This document shows, in pieces, positions 44,068-50,841 of a stretch of DNA of 59,857 bases. The position numbers and the translations under genes were made by a program. This stretch comes from Phaeobacter sp. 11ANDIMAR09 (GTDB taxonomy: Bacteria > Pseudomonadota > Alphaproteobacteria > Rhodobacterales > Rhodobacteraceae). Within the stretch, counting starts at the first letter, position 1, and each line of letters starts with the position of its first letter. The stretch spans positions 1 through 59,857 of the forward strand of contig NZ_LIKT01000027.1 of the NCBI RefSeq assembly GCF_001294455.1. The letters run 5' to 3'. The notes under the pieces were generated by a model that saw only the letters and a program-made list of their open reading frames with translations, had not been told where the DNA came from and made no database searches.

Positions 44068-44367
44068 TCAGGCACCCGGCCGAGGGCGCTGGACGCCAGC
44101 GCTACGGGCCTTGCCTGTGGCAATGTCTACGCCCCGGCTTGTTACGGTCGCCACCCGGAACGAACCGTTGTCTTCAAATGTTGCAAAGCCTTGCTCCTGA
44201 AGCCAATCTAGCTCGCCCATCACCTGGTCACGGGAAGAGGAGATGCCGAAGTCGTTGCAAACGTGTTCCAAAATGGAGGCGTTTGACGTGTATCCGGGGC
44301 TATCCGCCAGGAACTTTAGGATGGTCAATCGCCGATGCTGCGAAAGGGTTTCTGCGTAGCTGGTCAT
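44068..44367 (-). CDS. Mu gp26-like winged-helix protein (VpaChn25_0724 family)
   Basis: 99 residues with TSYAETLSQHRRLTILKFLADSPGYTSN and NDFGISSSRDQVMGELDWLQEQG, a winged-helix fold typical of the VpaChn25_0724 phage family in this position between gp25- and gp27-like genes. Start overlaps the upstream stop (ATGA at 44364-44367). Confidence 0.75.
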   Translation of the reverse strand: MTSYAETLSQHRRLTILKFLADSPGYTSNASILEHVCNDFGISSSRDQVMGELDWLQEQGFATFEDNGSFRVATVTSRGVDIATGKARSAGVQRPRPGA

Positions 44368-44732
44368 TTCTTGGGACTTCCTGAAAGCAGGTGTTCTTCG
44401 TGGCGGGTTACGACATTTTCGATGCGCCGCATGACGTCGCGCTGACCGGCCATATGGGCACCAATGGCTTTCAACTCTCCCGAGACGTCGCTCATGGCGA
44501 GTTCCATGCGGTGCATGTCTTCCTTGGCGGGAAGGGCCGCAACGGTTTGTTGGAGAGCCTGGATTTCCAAATCGTGCTGATCCATGCGCTTTGAGCCAAC
44601 ATCGAACCGGAGGTCCACGTCTTTCCGGCGGGTTGCGAACCAGGTGAAAATTATCGCCCCAATGGACAATAGGAGACTTGCCAGCTTCAGCCCCGTTTCA
44701 AGATCTAGGGCCACTCTTTGCTCTCCTGCCAC
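44364..44732 (-). CDS. Mu gp25-like membrane protein (DUF2730)
   Basis: 122 residues with one N-terminal transmembrane helix (LKLASLLLSIGAIIFTWF) followed by a long coiled coil (HDLEIQALQQTVAALPAKED). This is DUF2730. Possibly involved in lysis, as a spanin-like or holin-associated protein, given its place next to the holin. It overlaps the holin gene end by 28 bases. Confidence 0.75.
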   Translation of the reverse strand: MAGEQRVALDLETGLKLASLLLSIGAIIFTWFATRRKDVDLRFDVGSKRMDQHDLEIQALQQTVAALPAKEDMHRMELAMSDVSGELKAIGAHMAGQRDVMRRIENVVTRHEEHLLSGSPKK

Positions 44733-45286
44733 TCAGTCACAGCGGGGTTGTCGCTTTGCTCGGTGACGGACTGAGCCAATCCCGCATCCGTGCCGGTATC
44801 AGCAACGCCGGGGCTGTCATGACGCAGAGAGCGGAGCGTGTTGATATTCTCCACGACTTGGGGAACGCGGCTCATCGTTTCGGCCAGACTGCGTTGAAAC
44901 TCCTGGGCCTTCACCTGATGCCGCGCACCGAAATAGAAGGATACAACGACCCCCAGGAGCCACCACAGAGGCTCTGGCACCAGGATCAGCCCCTGCATCC
45001 GTTCAGCAAACCAGACGGGGTTGAACATGGCCGAGGTAAACAGAGCCAGGATGCCGATCACCATGGCCGGGCGGGGCAGGCGGTTCAGGCCATCCATGAA
45101 GCGGTCGAACCAACCGCGCTGGCGATACCCGAATTCAGCCGAAAACTGGCCCATGGCCCCGGTTTGGATCTGGGCGCTTCGCGCGGCCCCAGCCTCGGCG
45201 TTCTCTCGGAAGACTTCCACGGTCTCAGTGACCATGTTGCGGCCCCCGCCAAAGAACATCCCAAACAGATCTTTGATCACGCCCAT
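44705..45286 (-). CDS. Holin (three-TM, GTA release type)
   Basis: 193 residues with hydrophobic segments around 73-92 (PAMVIGILALFTSAMF) and 100-125 (PEPLWWLLGVVVSFYFGARH), after an amphipathic N-terminus (GVIKDLFGMFFGGGRNMV). This layout matches the 3TM holins used for gene transfer agent release. It would permeabilise the inner membrane to let the muramidase out. The start lies inside the muramidase 3' end (10-base overlap). Confidence 0.8.
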   Translation of the reverse strand: MGVIKDLFGMFFGGGRNMVTETVEVFRENAEAGAARSAQIQTGAMGQFSAEFGYRQRGWFDRFMDGLNRLPRPAMVIGILALFTSAMFNPVWFAERMQGLILVPEPLWWLLGVVVSFYFGARHQVKAQEFQRSLAETMSRVPQVVENINTLRSLRHDSPGVADTGTDAGLAQSVTEQSDNPAVTEWQESKEWP

Positions 45287-45888
45287 TTTGCGGTCCTTTC
45301 CTGAAACTCTTCATCGCTCATGTGAAAGCGCGGTGAGATGAACTCTTCGGCGCGCTTGATCCAGCCGCCTTTGCCACCAGCTCGGGTGCGGGCATATTTG
45401 CGCGAGGCGCGACGCCGATCTGCGAGCCGGAAATAGTAGTTGCGGCGGGCGATGCCGTAGGCGTCGACAAAGTGGCCGTCGGCCTTCTTGAAGGCCCTTT
45501 GAACGGCTTGAGCGGTCCTAGGGCCGAGTGCCCCGTCCACCGCTACTGGCTCCTGGAAATCCGCCAAAAGCTTCTGCAGTATCTTGACCGCGTTGCCACC
45601 GGCATTGACGTACATGTCAAAGACCGAAGGCTGCAGGGGCTCCGGCAGAAGATTGATCCGGGGCTTCTCAAAATAATGACGGATGAAGATCTCGACAGCC
45701 TGGGCGCGGGTCAGTTTGCGGACGTCCTGGGCGTCGACGTCGCCGTCACGGTCCAGGTCCAGCCCGAGGCGGCGCATGGTGTGGATGGTGACGCCGTAGT
45801 TGGTGGCCCCGCCCGGATCGTCTGGATCGTTCACATATCCGCCCTCGCGGGCGACGATTTCTTTCGCGATGTGCTGGACTGAGTGCAT
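45277..45888 (-). CDS. Endolysin: GH108 N-acetylmuramidase with peptidoglycan-binding domain
   Basis: 203 residues from ATG 45888. Catalytic Glu15 lies in EGGYVNDPDDPGG, the GH108 signature, followed by ATNYGVT. The C-terminal part (VAVDGALGPRTAQAV) is a type-3 peptidoglycan-binding domain. An upstream in-frame start at 45927 would read through the terminator hairpin and is rejected. It cleaves the glycan backbone during lysis. Confidence 0.9.
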   Translation of the reverse strand: MHSVQHIAKEIVAREGGYVNDPDDPGGATNYGVTIHTMRRLGLDLDRDGDVDAQDVRKLTRAQAVEIFIRHYFEKPRINLLPEPLQPSVFDMYVNAGGNAVKILQKLLADFQEPVAVDGALGPRTAQAVQRAFKKADGHFVDAYGIARRNYYFRLADRRRASRKYARTRAGGKGGWIKRAEEFISPRFHMSDEEFQERTAKWA

Positions 45889-45905
45889 GGCCGACCCCAA
45901 AGAAA

Positions 45906-45924
45906 AACCCCGTTTAACGGGGTT
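45906..45924 (-). terminator. Rho-independent terminator ending the early/middle operon
   Basis: AACCCCGT (45906-45913) and ACGGGGTT (45917-45924) with a 3-base loop; on the minus strand it is followed by TTTCTTTGG. It separates the Mor-like gene from the lysis genes, so late genes need their own, probably Mor-activated, promoter. Confidence 0.8.
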
Positions 45925-45955
45925 CAAAATGGCAGCGGTGGGGGGATCGGAACCA

Positions 45956-45973
45956 CCCGCACCTATGTGCGGG
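45956..45973 (-). other. Second hairpin in the Mor-to-lysis leader
   Basis: Perfect 7-bp stem CCCGCAC (45956-45962) and GTGCGGG (45967-45973) with loop CTAT, about 18 bases after the Mor-like stop, with a further GGTGG/CCACC pairing next to it. Together with the terminator at 45906 it makes a densely structured leader. Confidence 0.5.
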
Positions 45974-45990
45974 GTAGGCGGCTAGCGGCC

Positions 45991-46380
45991 TTAAAAGAGA
46001 GAGGGTTGATTGGGGTCTGCCTCAGGGCGGGCACCCGGCTTAGCGAGCCAGCGGCGGACACTGGCGTCAGCCACGCCAAGCTTGCGGGCAATCTCGACAG
46101 TTTTCAAGCCCTGAGAATAGTAGACCTTTGCGCGCCATTCTTTGACCAGGGGAACGCGGCTTTGCAACCGGGCCTCAACATCGGCCAGCATCTTGGCCTT
46201 GGGAAACCCGATAAGGTCCACGACTTGAGAGCGCGCTGTGGGGTGTGTGGCAATGTAGATCTCGGTGCCCCCGAAGGCCTCCAGGAGTTTCAAGGTGTCC
46301 TCTAGTCCAAGCGCCTCCATGTAGGGCTCTACTTGCGCCGGAGGCTTGGGAAAGGGTGGCTTCGGTTCAGGCTTTGCCAT
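45991..46380 (-). CDS. Mor-like transcription activator
   Basis: 129 residues. The conserved Mor/C dimerisation strand appears as FGGTEIYIATHP (about residues 36-47). A C-terminal HTH follows: YYSQGLKTVEIARKLGVAD, then VRRWLAKPG. In Mu, Mor (or C) activates the middle/late promoters. It is the last gene before the early terminator, which fits a protein that switches on the late genes downstream. Confidence 0.75.
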   Translation of the reverse strand: MAKPEPKPPFPKPPAQVEPYMEALGLEDTLKLLEAFGGTEIYIATHPTARSQVVDLIGFPKAKMLADVEARLQSRVPLVKEWRAKVYYSQGLKTVEIARKLGVADASVRRWLAKPGARPEADPNQPSLF

Positions 46381-46621
46381 TGGACCGCCCCTTGCGACGT
46401 GCCTTGCGGCTTCGAGAAACCGGAATGACAGTGGTCACAACGCCGTTCTGGATCTTGTAAGAGCAGCCGCACGAGAAGACCCCGGTGGCTCCAGGGTGAT
46501 CCGCTAGAAAATCTACTTTGCGGGCAATCTTGCGGCGCAGCGTTTCAACATCGAGGCCTTCAACATGTCTCAGGTGGCGGAGGACCGCCTTGTCGGAAAC
46601 TGAAATACGGGGCTGTTTCAT
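46367..46621 (-). CDS. Conserved phage hypothetical protein
   Basis: 84 residues starting KQPRISVSDKAVLRHLRHVEGLDVETLRRKI, a pattern (S-D-x-A-x-x-R-x-x) seen in many phage small proteins of unknown function. The end is strongly basic (SRSRKARRKGRSNGK), suggesting nucleic-acid contact. It overlaps both neighbours by 4 and 14 bases. Confidence 0.6.
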   Translation of the reverse strand: MKQPRISVSDKAVLRHLRHVEGLDVETLRRKIARKVDFLADHPGATGVFSCGCSYKIQNGVVTTVIPVSRSRKARRKGRSNGKA

Positions 46622-47070
46622 CGCTGGTGAGCCTCCCAGTCAAAGTCAATATCGACGCGCTGCCCCCAGCTTTTGAGCGCCTGAATGACCTGGTCGATTT
46701 CCTTGTGATCGCGCATCATGTCCACGTCTGCGGGCACGTTGCTCCAGGCTTTGCCAAAGCGTTCCCGAATGAACTTGTTGAGGCCCTTGCGGCTGGGGTC
46801 GCGAAGTTTATTGGCTTCGCCAAGTTTGCCCCACAGGACATGAACCAAGCGCAGATCCGGGCGGGAGGCTTTGGGGTGTTTTTTCTTATTAGAACTGGCC
46901 TGGAAACCGTCCTGTTTAAGGCGCTTTAAAACTGCGTTTAACTCGGCTTCATCCATGTCTTTCATGGAGGCCTTGCCGGTAACAACAAGTTGCAACTCCC
47001 GGCGGGCGTCGGCGTCCAAGCCGAGTTCCCGGCAGCCGACGTGGATCTTTTGTTGCAGAGCGCGGGTCAT
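46618..47070 (-). CDS. gemA: GemA regulatory protein (DUF1018)
   Basis: 150 residues with the DUF1018 pattern: MTRALQQKIHVGCRELGLDADARRELQLVVTGK, LRLVHVLWGKLGEANKL and a C-terminal basic segment. Mu GemA (gp16) affects host gene expression and DNA topology. Its position between DUF3164-type and Mor-type genes matches Mu. The start abuts the upstream stop. Confidence 0.85.
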   Translation of the reverse strand: MTRALQQKIHVGCRELGLDADARRELQLVVTGKASMKDMDEAELNAVLKRLKQDGFQASSNKKKHPKASRPDLRLVHVLWGKLGEANKLRDPSRKGLNKFIRERFGKAWSNVPADVDMMRDHKEIDQVIQALKSWGQRVDIDFDWEAHQR

Positions 47071-47324
47071 CAGGACACCTCCTGCAGGAAGGGCGTTACT
47101 GGGTGAAAGGTCCGGGCGTTGGCCTCCATCCGGCGGTCAGCGGCTTCCCCTTCCTCACGGGCAATCTGAGTAAACCGGCCTTCTGGAAGCTTGCTCATTT
47201 CCGCTTCCCGGCGCAGGACAGCGAGCCGGTTGCCCAGCACCAGATTGGCGCGGTGCAACTTGGTTGCGTAGAGGCTCATACCCTCTTTGAGGTTGGCGCG
47301 GATTTCGTCTTCGGACATAGACAT
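47070..47324 (-). CDS. Small early phage protein
   Basis: 84 residues, mostly helical and charged (EDEIRANLKEGMSLYATKLHRANLVLG). Overlaps gemA by one base and starts 8 bases after the DUF3164 gene. No recognised family. Confidence 0.6.
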   Translation of the reverse strand: MSMSEDEIRANLKEGMSLYATKLHRANLVLGNRLAVLRREAEMSKLPEGRFTQIAREEGEAADRRMEANARTFHPVTPFLQEVS

Positions 47325-47332
47325 GAGCGCCC

Positions 47333-48010
47333 CTATGCCTTGGCCAAGTCAATGGTGATAGCTTCCCAAGGGGCGTCTGTCGAAGCGCGGCGGTGACAAT
47401 GAAAATAGGTAGCGCTGCCGACTTCCCGTTCCGCGTCTTTGATGGCCTGCAGGGCGCGGGTCCAGCGCTCGTCCTCGATGTCCCATTTTTTTAACCGCAG
47501 CAGGGCGGAGCGGCTCACCTTGCCTTCCTGATTTACGTTGAATGCTTCGGTCACAAAGACTTTCAGTTCATCGCGCGCGCCGTCACTCCAGTCGTTTACG
47601 CATTCGTCGACCAAGGCTTTTGCCGTCTGCAGCTCAGGGCCGAATTCGTATTTGTCTGCGGTGCGCACCGACACTTTGAAAAGGCCATCATAGGACAGGA
47701 TGGTTTTGTTACCTTTGGGGCCGCCGATAGTAGCGCCGTAGTCCATCGCGAGGATCTCTTCGAAGAGGCTGATATCCTCTGCGACATGAGCTTTGAAACG
47801 TGACACCTGCTCGCTCAGGGCAATTGCATGACCGATGATCTTGCGGGCGGTTTCGTCCTGGAGCAAATCACGGGACTTGACCATGTTGGCAGGCACCAAT
47901 GCGCCTCTGGTGTCAGTGTGGTGCTTTTTGCCATTCACCATAACAACCCCATCAGGGATCTTGGCCGGTTTGAATTCTGTTTCAGGAGTCGGATTCTGGG
48001 CGTCGGTCAT
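47333..48010 (-). CDS. DUF3164 family phage protein
   Basis: 225 residues. DUF3164 features: a short N-terminal segment with MVNGKKHHTDTRGALVP, helical middle with KDETARKIIGHAIALSEQ-type sequence, DYGATIGGPKGNKTILSYDGLFKVSVRTAD and ALVDECVNDWSDGA. The family is characteristic of the early region of Mu-like phages and its function is not established; single-strand or DNA-binding roles have been suggested from position only. Confidence 0.8.
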   Translation of the reverse strand: MTDAQNPTPETEFKPAKIPDGVVMVNGKKHHTDTRGALVPANMVKSRDLLQDETARKIIGHAIALSEQVSRFKAHVAEDISLFEEILAMDYGATIGGPKGNKTILSYDGLFKVSVRTADKYEFGPELQTAKALVDECVNDWSDGARDELKVFVTEAFNVNQEGKVSRSALLRLKKWDIEDERWTRALQAIKDAEREVGSATYFHCHRRASTDAPWEAITIDLAKA

Positions 48011-48112
48011 GTGTGGTTTCTTTCAAAATTGGGTGGGGTTTGGGTTCTGGATTAGGGAACTGGAAACCTATGCCAGCTATATCGCTAGTTGAGCTCCTAG
48101 ATCGTCCTCAAT

Positions 48113-48280
48113 TTAAGGAGCTTCTAGCTTGTTGTCACAGGCAGTGAGATCGGGTGCATGGGGTGCACTCGATCTTTTGCGTTTTTCCCTTTCTAAATTT
48201 CTTACTATCTCCAATGGGTTCGGCTTCGGTGACCTTCGGGTTCCTAGAATAGGAACGCCTGCTCTAAGCATGGTTTCCAT
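48113..48280 (-). CDS. Small basic early phage protein (55 aa)
   Basis: A 55-codon gene starting METMLRAGVPILGTRRSPK with an EREKRKRS basic segment. GGAGAGG precedes ATG 48280 with 8-base spacing. It fills most of the gap between the HU and DUF3164 genes. An AGCTCCT/AGGAGCT inverted repeat follows its stop (48092-48120). Unknown function; evidence is the ribosome site and gap filling. Confidence 0.45.
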   Translation of the reverse strand: METMLRAGVPILGTRRSPKPNPLEIVRNLEREKRKRSSAPHAPDLTACDNKLEAP

Positions 48281-48342
48281 ATCTTTTTCCTCTCCGGTAA
48301 CTGGCTGCTCATCAGACCAGGGCCGCCACTCCCTGATGACCG

Positions 48343-48361
48343 CGCCCGGCTAGGCCGGGCG
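48343..48361 (-). terminator. GC hairpin after the HU gene
   Basis: CGCCCGGC and GCCGGGCG form an 8-bp stem with a 3-base loop 18 bases after the HU stop. No T-run follows, so it may only attenuate or stabilise the transcript. Confidence 0.4.
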
Positions 48362-48378
48362 GGTTTCGCAAATTCCGG

Positions 48379-48663
48379 TCAGGCGTTCAGCTCGTCCTTG
48401 ACCGCCTGTGCTTGTTTGAAGCTCAGCGAGGAAGAGGCCGCGATATCGATAGCTTCGCCGGTGGCTGGGTTGCGGCCCTTGCGCGCCGAATTCTCCTTGC
48501 GCTTGAACGTGCCGAAACCGGAAAGGGTGACGTCGTTGCCATTCTTAACGGTCTGGATGATCTTGTTGGTCAGAGCCGCAAGGGTCTTTTCAATGGCGTC
48601 CTGGCTTTGGCCGGTTTCCTCTGCAACGGCACGAATGAGTTCTGCTTTGGTCAGTTTAGGCAT
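48379..48663 (-). CDS. HU-family histone-like DNA-binding protein, phage-encoded
   Basis: 94 residues with the full HU pattern: KLTKAELIRAVAEETGQSQ, VTLSGFGTFKRKENSARKGRNPATGE, and IAASSSLSFKQAQAVKDEL. It bends DNA as a dimer. Mu transposition needs host HU to assemble the transpososome, so a phage copy in the early operon with MuA and MuB could supply it. It may also act on nucleoid or gene expression. Confidence 0.9.
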   Translation of the reverse strand: MPKLTKAELIRAVAEETGQSQDAIEKTLAALTNKIIQTVKNGNDVTLSGFGTFKRKENSARKGRNPATGEAIDIAASSSLSFKQAQAVKDELNA

Positions 48664-48709
48664 GGTTCAGCTCCTATGGCTGGTTGGTGCGCTCGGCGGC
48701 GCGGGTTGA

Positions 48710-48787
48710 TCAGGCTCCGTTTGGATCCAGCCAGTCGGCTAGTCTGTGGAGCCAGATGGCGAATTTGGTTCTCGGCGGCAGTGTCAT
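48710..48787 (-). CDS. 25-aa micro-gene coupled to the upstream regulator
   Basis: ATG 48787 overlaps the TGA of the preceding gene (ATGA) and opens 25 codons, MTLPPRTKFAIWLHRLADWL then DPNGA and TGA at 48710. The amphipathic helix with two Trp suggests membrane or protein contact. The overlap is like those seen throughout this operon, but so short a frame may be chance. Confidence 0.35.
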   Translation of the reverse strand: MTLPPRTKFAIWLHRLADWLDPNGA

Positions 48788-49158
48788 TCCTCGGCCTCCG
48801 GCTTGAATTTGGGGCAGCCCCGGCAGGCGTGAAACATCATCACCTTCATGGGGCTTGATGAGGTCAAGTCCTCAGCGCGTCGCCGCCAGGTCAGGCAGGT
48901 CGCGCTTTCAATCTCGCCGCCCAGAGCATCGCACTGCACCGGGGCGTTCATGAAGGTATCGCGGACAGTGGCCTCAACATTGGCCATGTTGCCCTTGTAC
49001 TGGTTGCGAATGGTCTGGCTGACCAGCGCGGAGCTGACAGCCAGTTTTTTGGCGACGTCGGCCTGAGAAGACTGGTCACATTCGGTAACGAGAACGGTCA
49101 CCCAATCGGGAACATTTCCGTTCCAGCCATCATCAGCAAGGATTGCTCGGTTGCTCAT
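48784..49158 (-). CDS. Phage HTH protein with cysteine motif
   Basis: 124 residues. A HTH at about residues 33-52 (DVAKKLAVSSALVSQTIRN) and a C-terminal C-x2-C (HACRGCPKFKP) with other Cys suggest a DNA-binding zinc protein. It lies after the 292-aa gene with an ATGA overlap. Family not recognised beyond HTH. Confidence 0.65.
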   Translation of the reverse strand: MSNRAILADDGWNGNVPDWVTVLVTECDQSSQADVAKKLAVSSALVSQTIRNQYKGNMANVEATVRDTFMNAPVQCDALGGEIESATCLTWRRRAEDLTSSSPMKVMMFHACRGCPKFKPEAEE

Positions 49159-50033
49159 TGTACTTGCCCTAGTGGTGAGTAAGAAATTCTGTCTTCGTTG
49201 GGGTCCACAATCACGGTCACACGCTGGGATTGAGGGGGGAGCGGGCCGGTGTTGTTGACCAGATTGAATGGGGTTTCACGGGTGATCTTCTTGGTTGGTT
49301 TTGGGGGCTTGATGTAGCCCGCTTTGGTGAGGGTCCGGCAGTACCTAGTGACCTCGTTCAGCGAGAGGTCGGGTAGGGTCGGCAGAAGGGCTTGGTGCAA
49401 TTCAAGGGGGCGAAAACGGCGCTTGATGCGGATCGCGGACCAGATTGCGCCCTCAGTGCTGGAGCGAAGGTCTTTTGCTGCCGCGCGCTGCTCTTTAGGG
49501 GAATGAACCGTATAGAAGGTTGAAGTCTTCTCGCGGCCCCAGAACTTGACCACTTTTGCGGCGCGCAGCGCGCGCAGAAAACCCATGGTTGCAAGCGGGT
49601 TCTCTGGAAAGGCGGCCATGACGTCACCGTTGGTGAAATGGCGGTGTGCAGAGATGAATTGCCATATCTTGCGCTCGTGGTCTGTGCGGGGCTTTGTGGT
49701 CGGCACATCCACCGCAACGCCCTCGGCTTCTGCCCCTTCGATCAGCTCAAGAAGATAGGCGCGGGCCTTTGCGTCAGAAAGTTCACCGGCCTTATCCATG
49801 GCGTCGATCTTGGTTGCTTCACGAGGCCCCCAAGCGGTGAGGTAGCGAAGACCGCCCGAGACACCACAAGGCACCACCGCGCCCATCTCCCGTAACTTTT
49901 CCAGAAAGCGGGACATGGCTTCTGGCTTGGCTGAACAATGTGCAGAAACATCTATTTCGACAAAGCGAAGCTGGGAGCGAATGAACTCCAGGATCTCCCG
50001 CTCGTGGCCTTTCTTTACAGGAACCTGCATCAT
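49155..50033 (-). CDS. Phage protein downstream of MuB, winged-helix-rich
   Basis: 292 residues with repeated short winged-helix-like segments (EREILEFIRSQLRFVEIDVSAH; HERKIWQFISAHRHFTNGDVM; ATEGAIWSAIRIKRRFRPLE). It overlaps MuB by 4 bases (ATGA). Similar proteins follow MuB in alphaproteobacterial Mu-like phages. Function unknown; DNA binding likely from fold. Confidence 0.6.
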   Translation of the reverse strand: MMQVPVKKGHEREILEFIRSQLRFVEIDVSAHCSAKPEAMSRFLEKLREMGAVVPCGVSGGLRYLTAWGPREATKIDAMDKAGELSDAKARAYLLELIEGAEAEGVAVDVPTTKPRTDHERKIWQFISAHRHFTNGDVMAAFPENPLATMGFLRALRAAKVVKFWGREKTSTFYTVHSPKEQRAAAKDLRSSTEGAIWSAIRIKRRFRPLELHQALLPTLPDLSLNEVTRYCRTLTKAGYIKPPKPTKKITRETPFNLVNNTGPLPPQSQRVTVIVDPNEDRISYSPLGQVQ

Positions 50034-50776
50034 TTCAGGCCACCCCGCGGTACAGGTGCGGTATCACGCAGGAACTCAAGACCGCCCCAGCTTTGCTTGG
50101 TGATTTCGCTGATGGCGTTGAGACGGGCCTGTTTGCAGATATGGGAGACTTCCTTGACGATCCAGCGGGCATTCCCGGTGTGACGGGTGCGCACTTCCTC
50201 TAGGATCTGGTCATCAAAGCTTATGCCCTGGGGGGACACCATGTCTGCCAGTTCCCGTGTATCTCTTAGGTCGGCGGGCAGGGCTTCGGCATAAGCGAAG
50301 ATCCGGCTGTCAAACTGGGTGAACCGCCGGAGTTTCTGCGGGAGGTCCTCTTCACCAACCAACAGGATAGGTGTTTGAGACCCGTCATGCAGGTCACGGA
50401 CAATGCCGGTCAGCCCTTTGGCGACGAGGTAGTCGGCCTCGTCAATGATTAGGGGGCGGCTCTCAATGGCAAGAGCTTGGGTTGCGGCTTGCACCAGTTC
50501 GGGAACCGTCCCTTGTGTAGACTGTCCCAATTCGCGCAGGAGCTGCTGGAGGAAGAATTTCTTACTCCACTCGCTTTGAACAAGCAGGTGAATTGCATCC
50601 AGCTCAACCGCGCAGAAGATCGCGCCAAAGGTTTTGCCGTAGCCCGGAGGGCCATGGAATACGCCAAAGCCGGGGGCACCAAAGACGCGGCCTTTCAACT
50701 CATTAAGCAGCCCGGCCATTCTGGCCACATTGGTCAGCGGCCTGACCGCATTGCCGATTTCAGAAAGATATGCCAT
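50030..50776 (-). CDS. MuB-like transposition ATPase (target selector)
   Basis: 248 residues, AAA+ ATPase. Walker A GPPGYGKT lies near residue 43 and Walker B LIIDEAD near 108, followed by a sensor region (TPILLVGEEDLPQKL) and QFDSRIFAYAEALP with the Arg finger region. MuB binds target DNA non-specifically and delivers it to MuA, and gives target immunity. It follows the transposase gene by 65 bases. Confidence 0.92.
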   Translation of the reverse strand: MAYLSEIGNAVRPLTNVARMAGLLNELKGRVFGAPGFGVFHGPPGYGKTFGAIFCAVELDAIHLLVQSEWSKKFFLQQLLRELGQSTQGTVPELVQAATQALAIESRPLIIDEADYLVAKGLTGIVRDLHDGSQTPILLVGEEDLPQKLRRFTQFDSRIFAYAEALPADLRDTRELADMVSPQGISFDDQILEEVRTRHTGNARWIVKEVSHICKQARLNAISEITKQSWGGLEFLRDTAPVPRGGLK

Positions 50777-50841
50777 GCTCGCTCCTATTCGCTTCTATGC
50801 CGTCGCCTTGGGGTCCAGCCAGGCGGCGGCGTTTCTTTTGT

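Noticed and set aside
45925-45990. A tRNA gene on the minus strand
   Set aside because: The 3' part looks tRNA-like, but the acceptor stem has no 5' partner and the T-loop deviates (C and G at positions 57-58).
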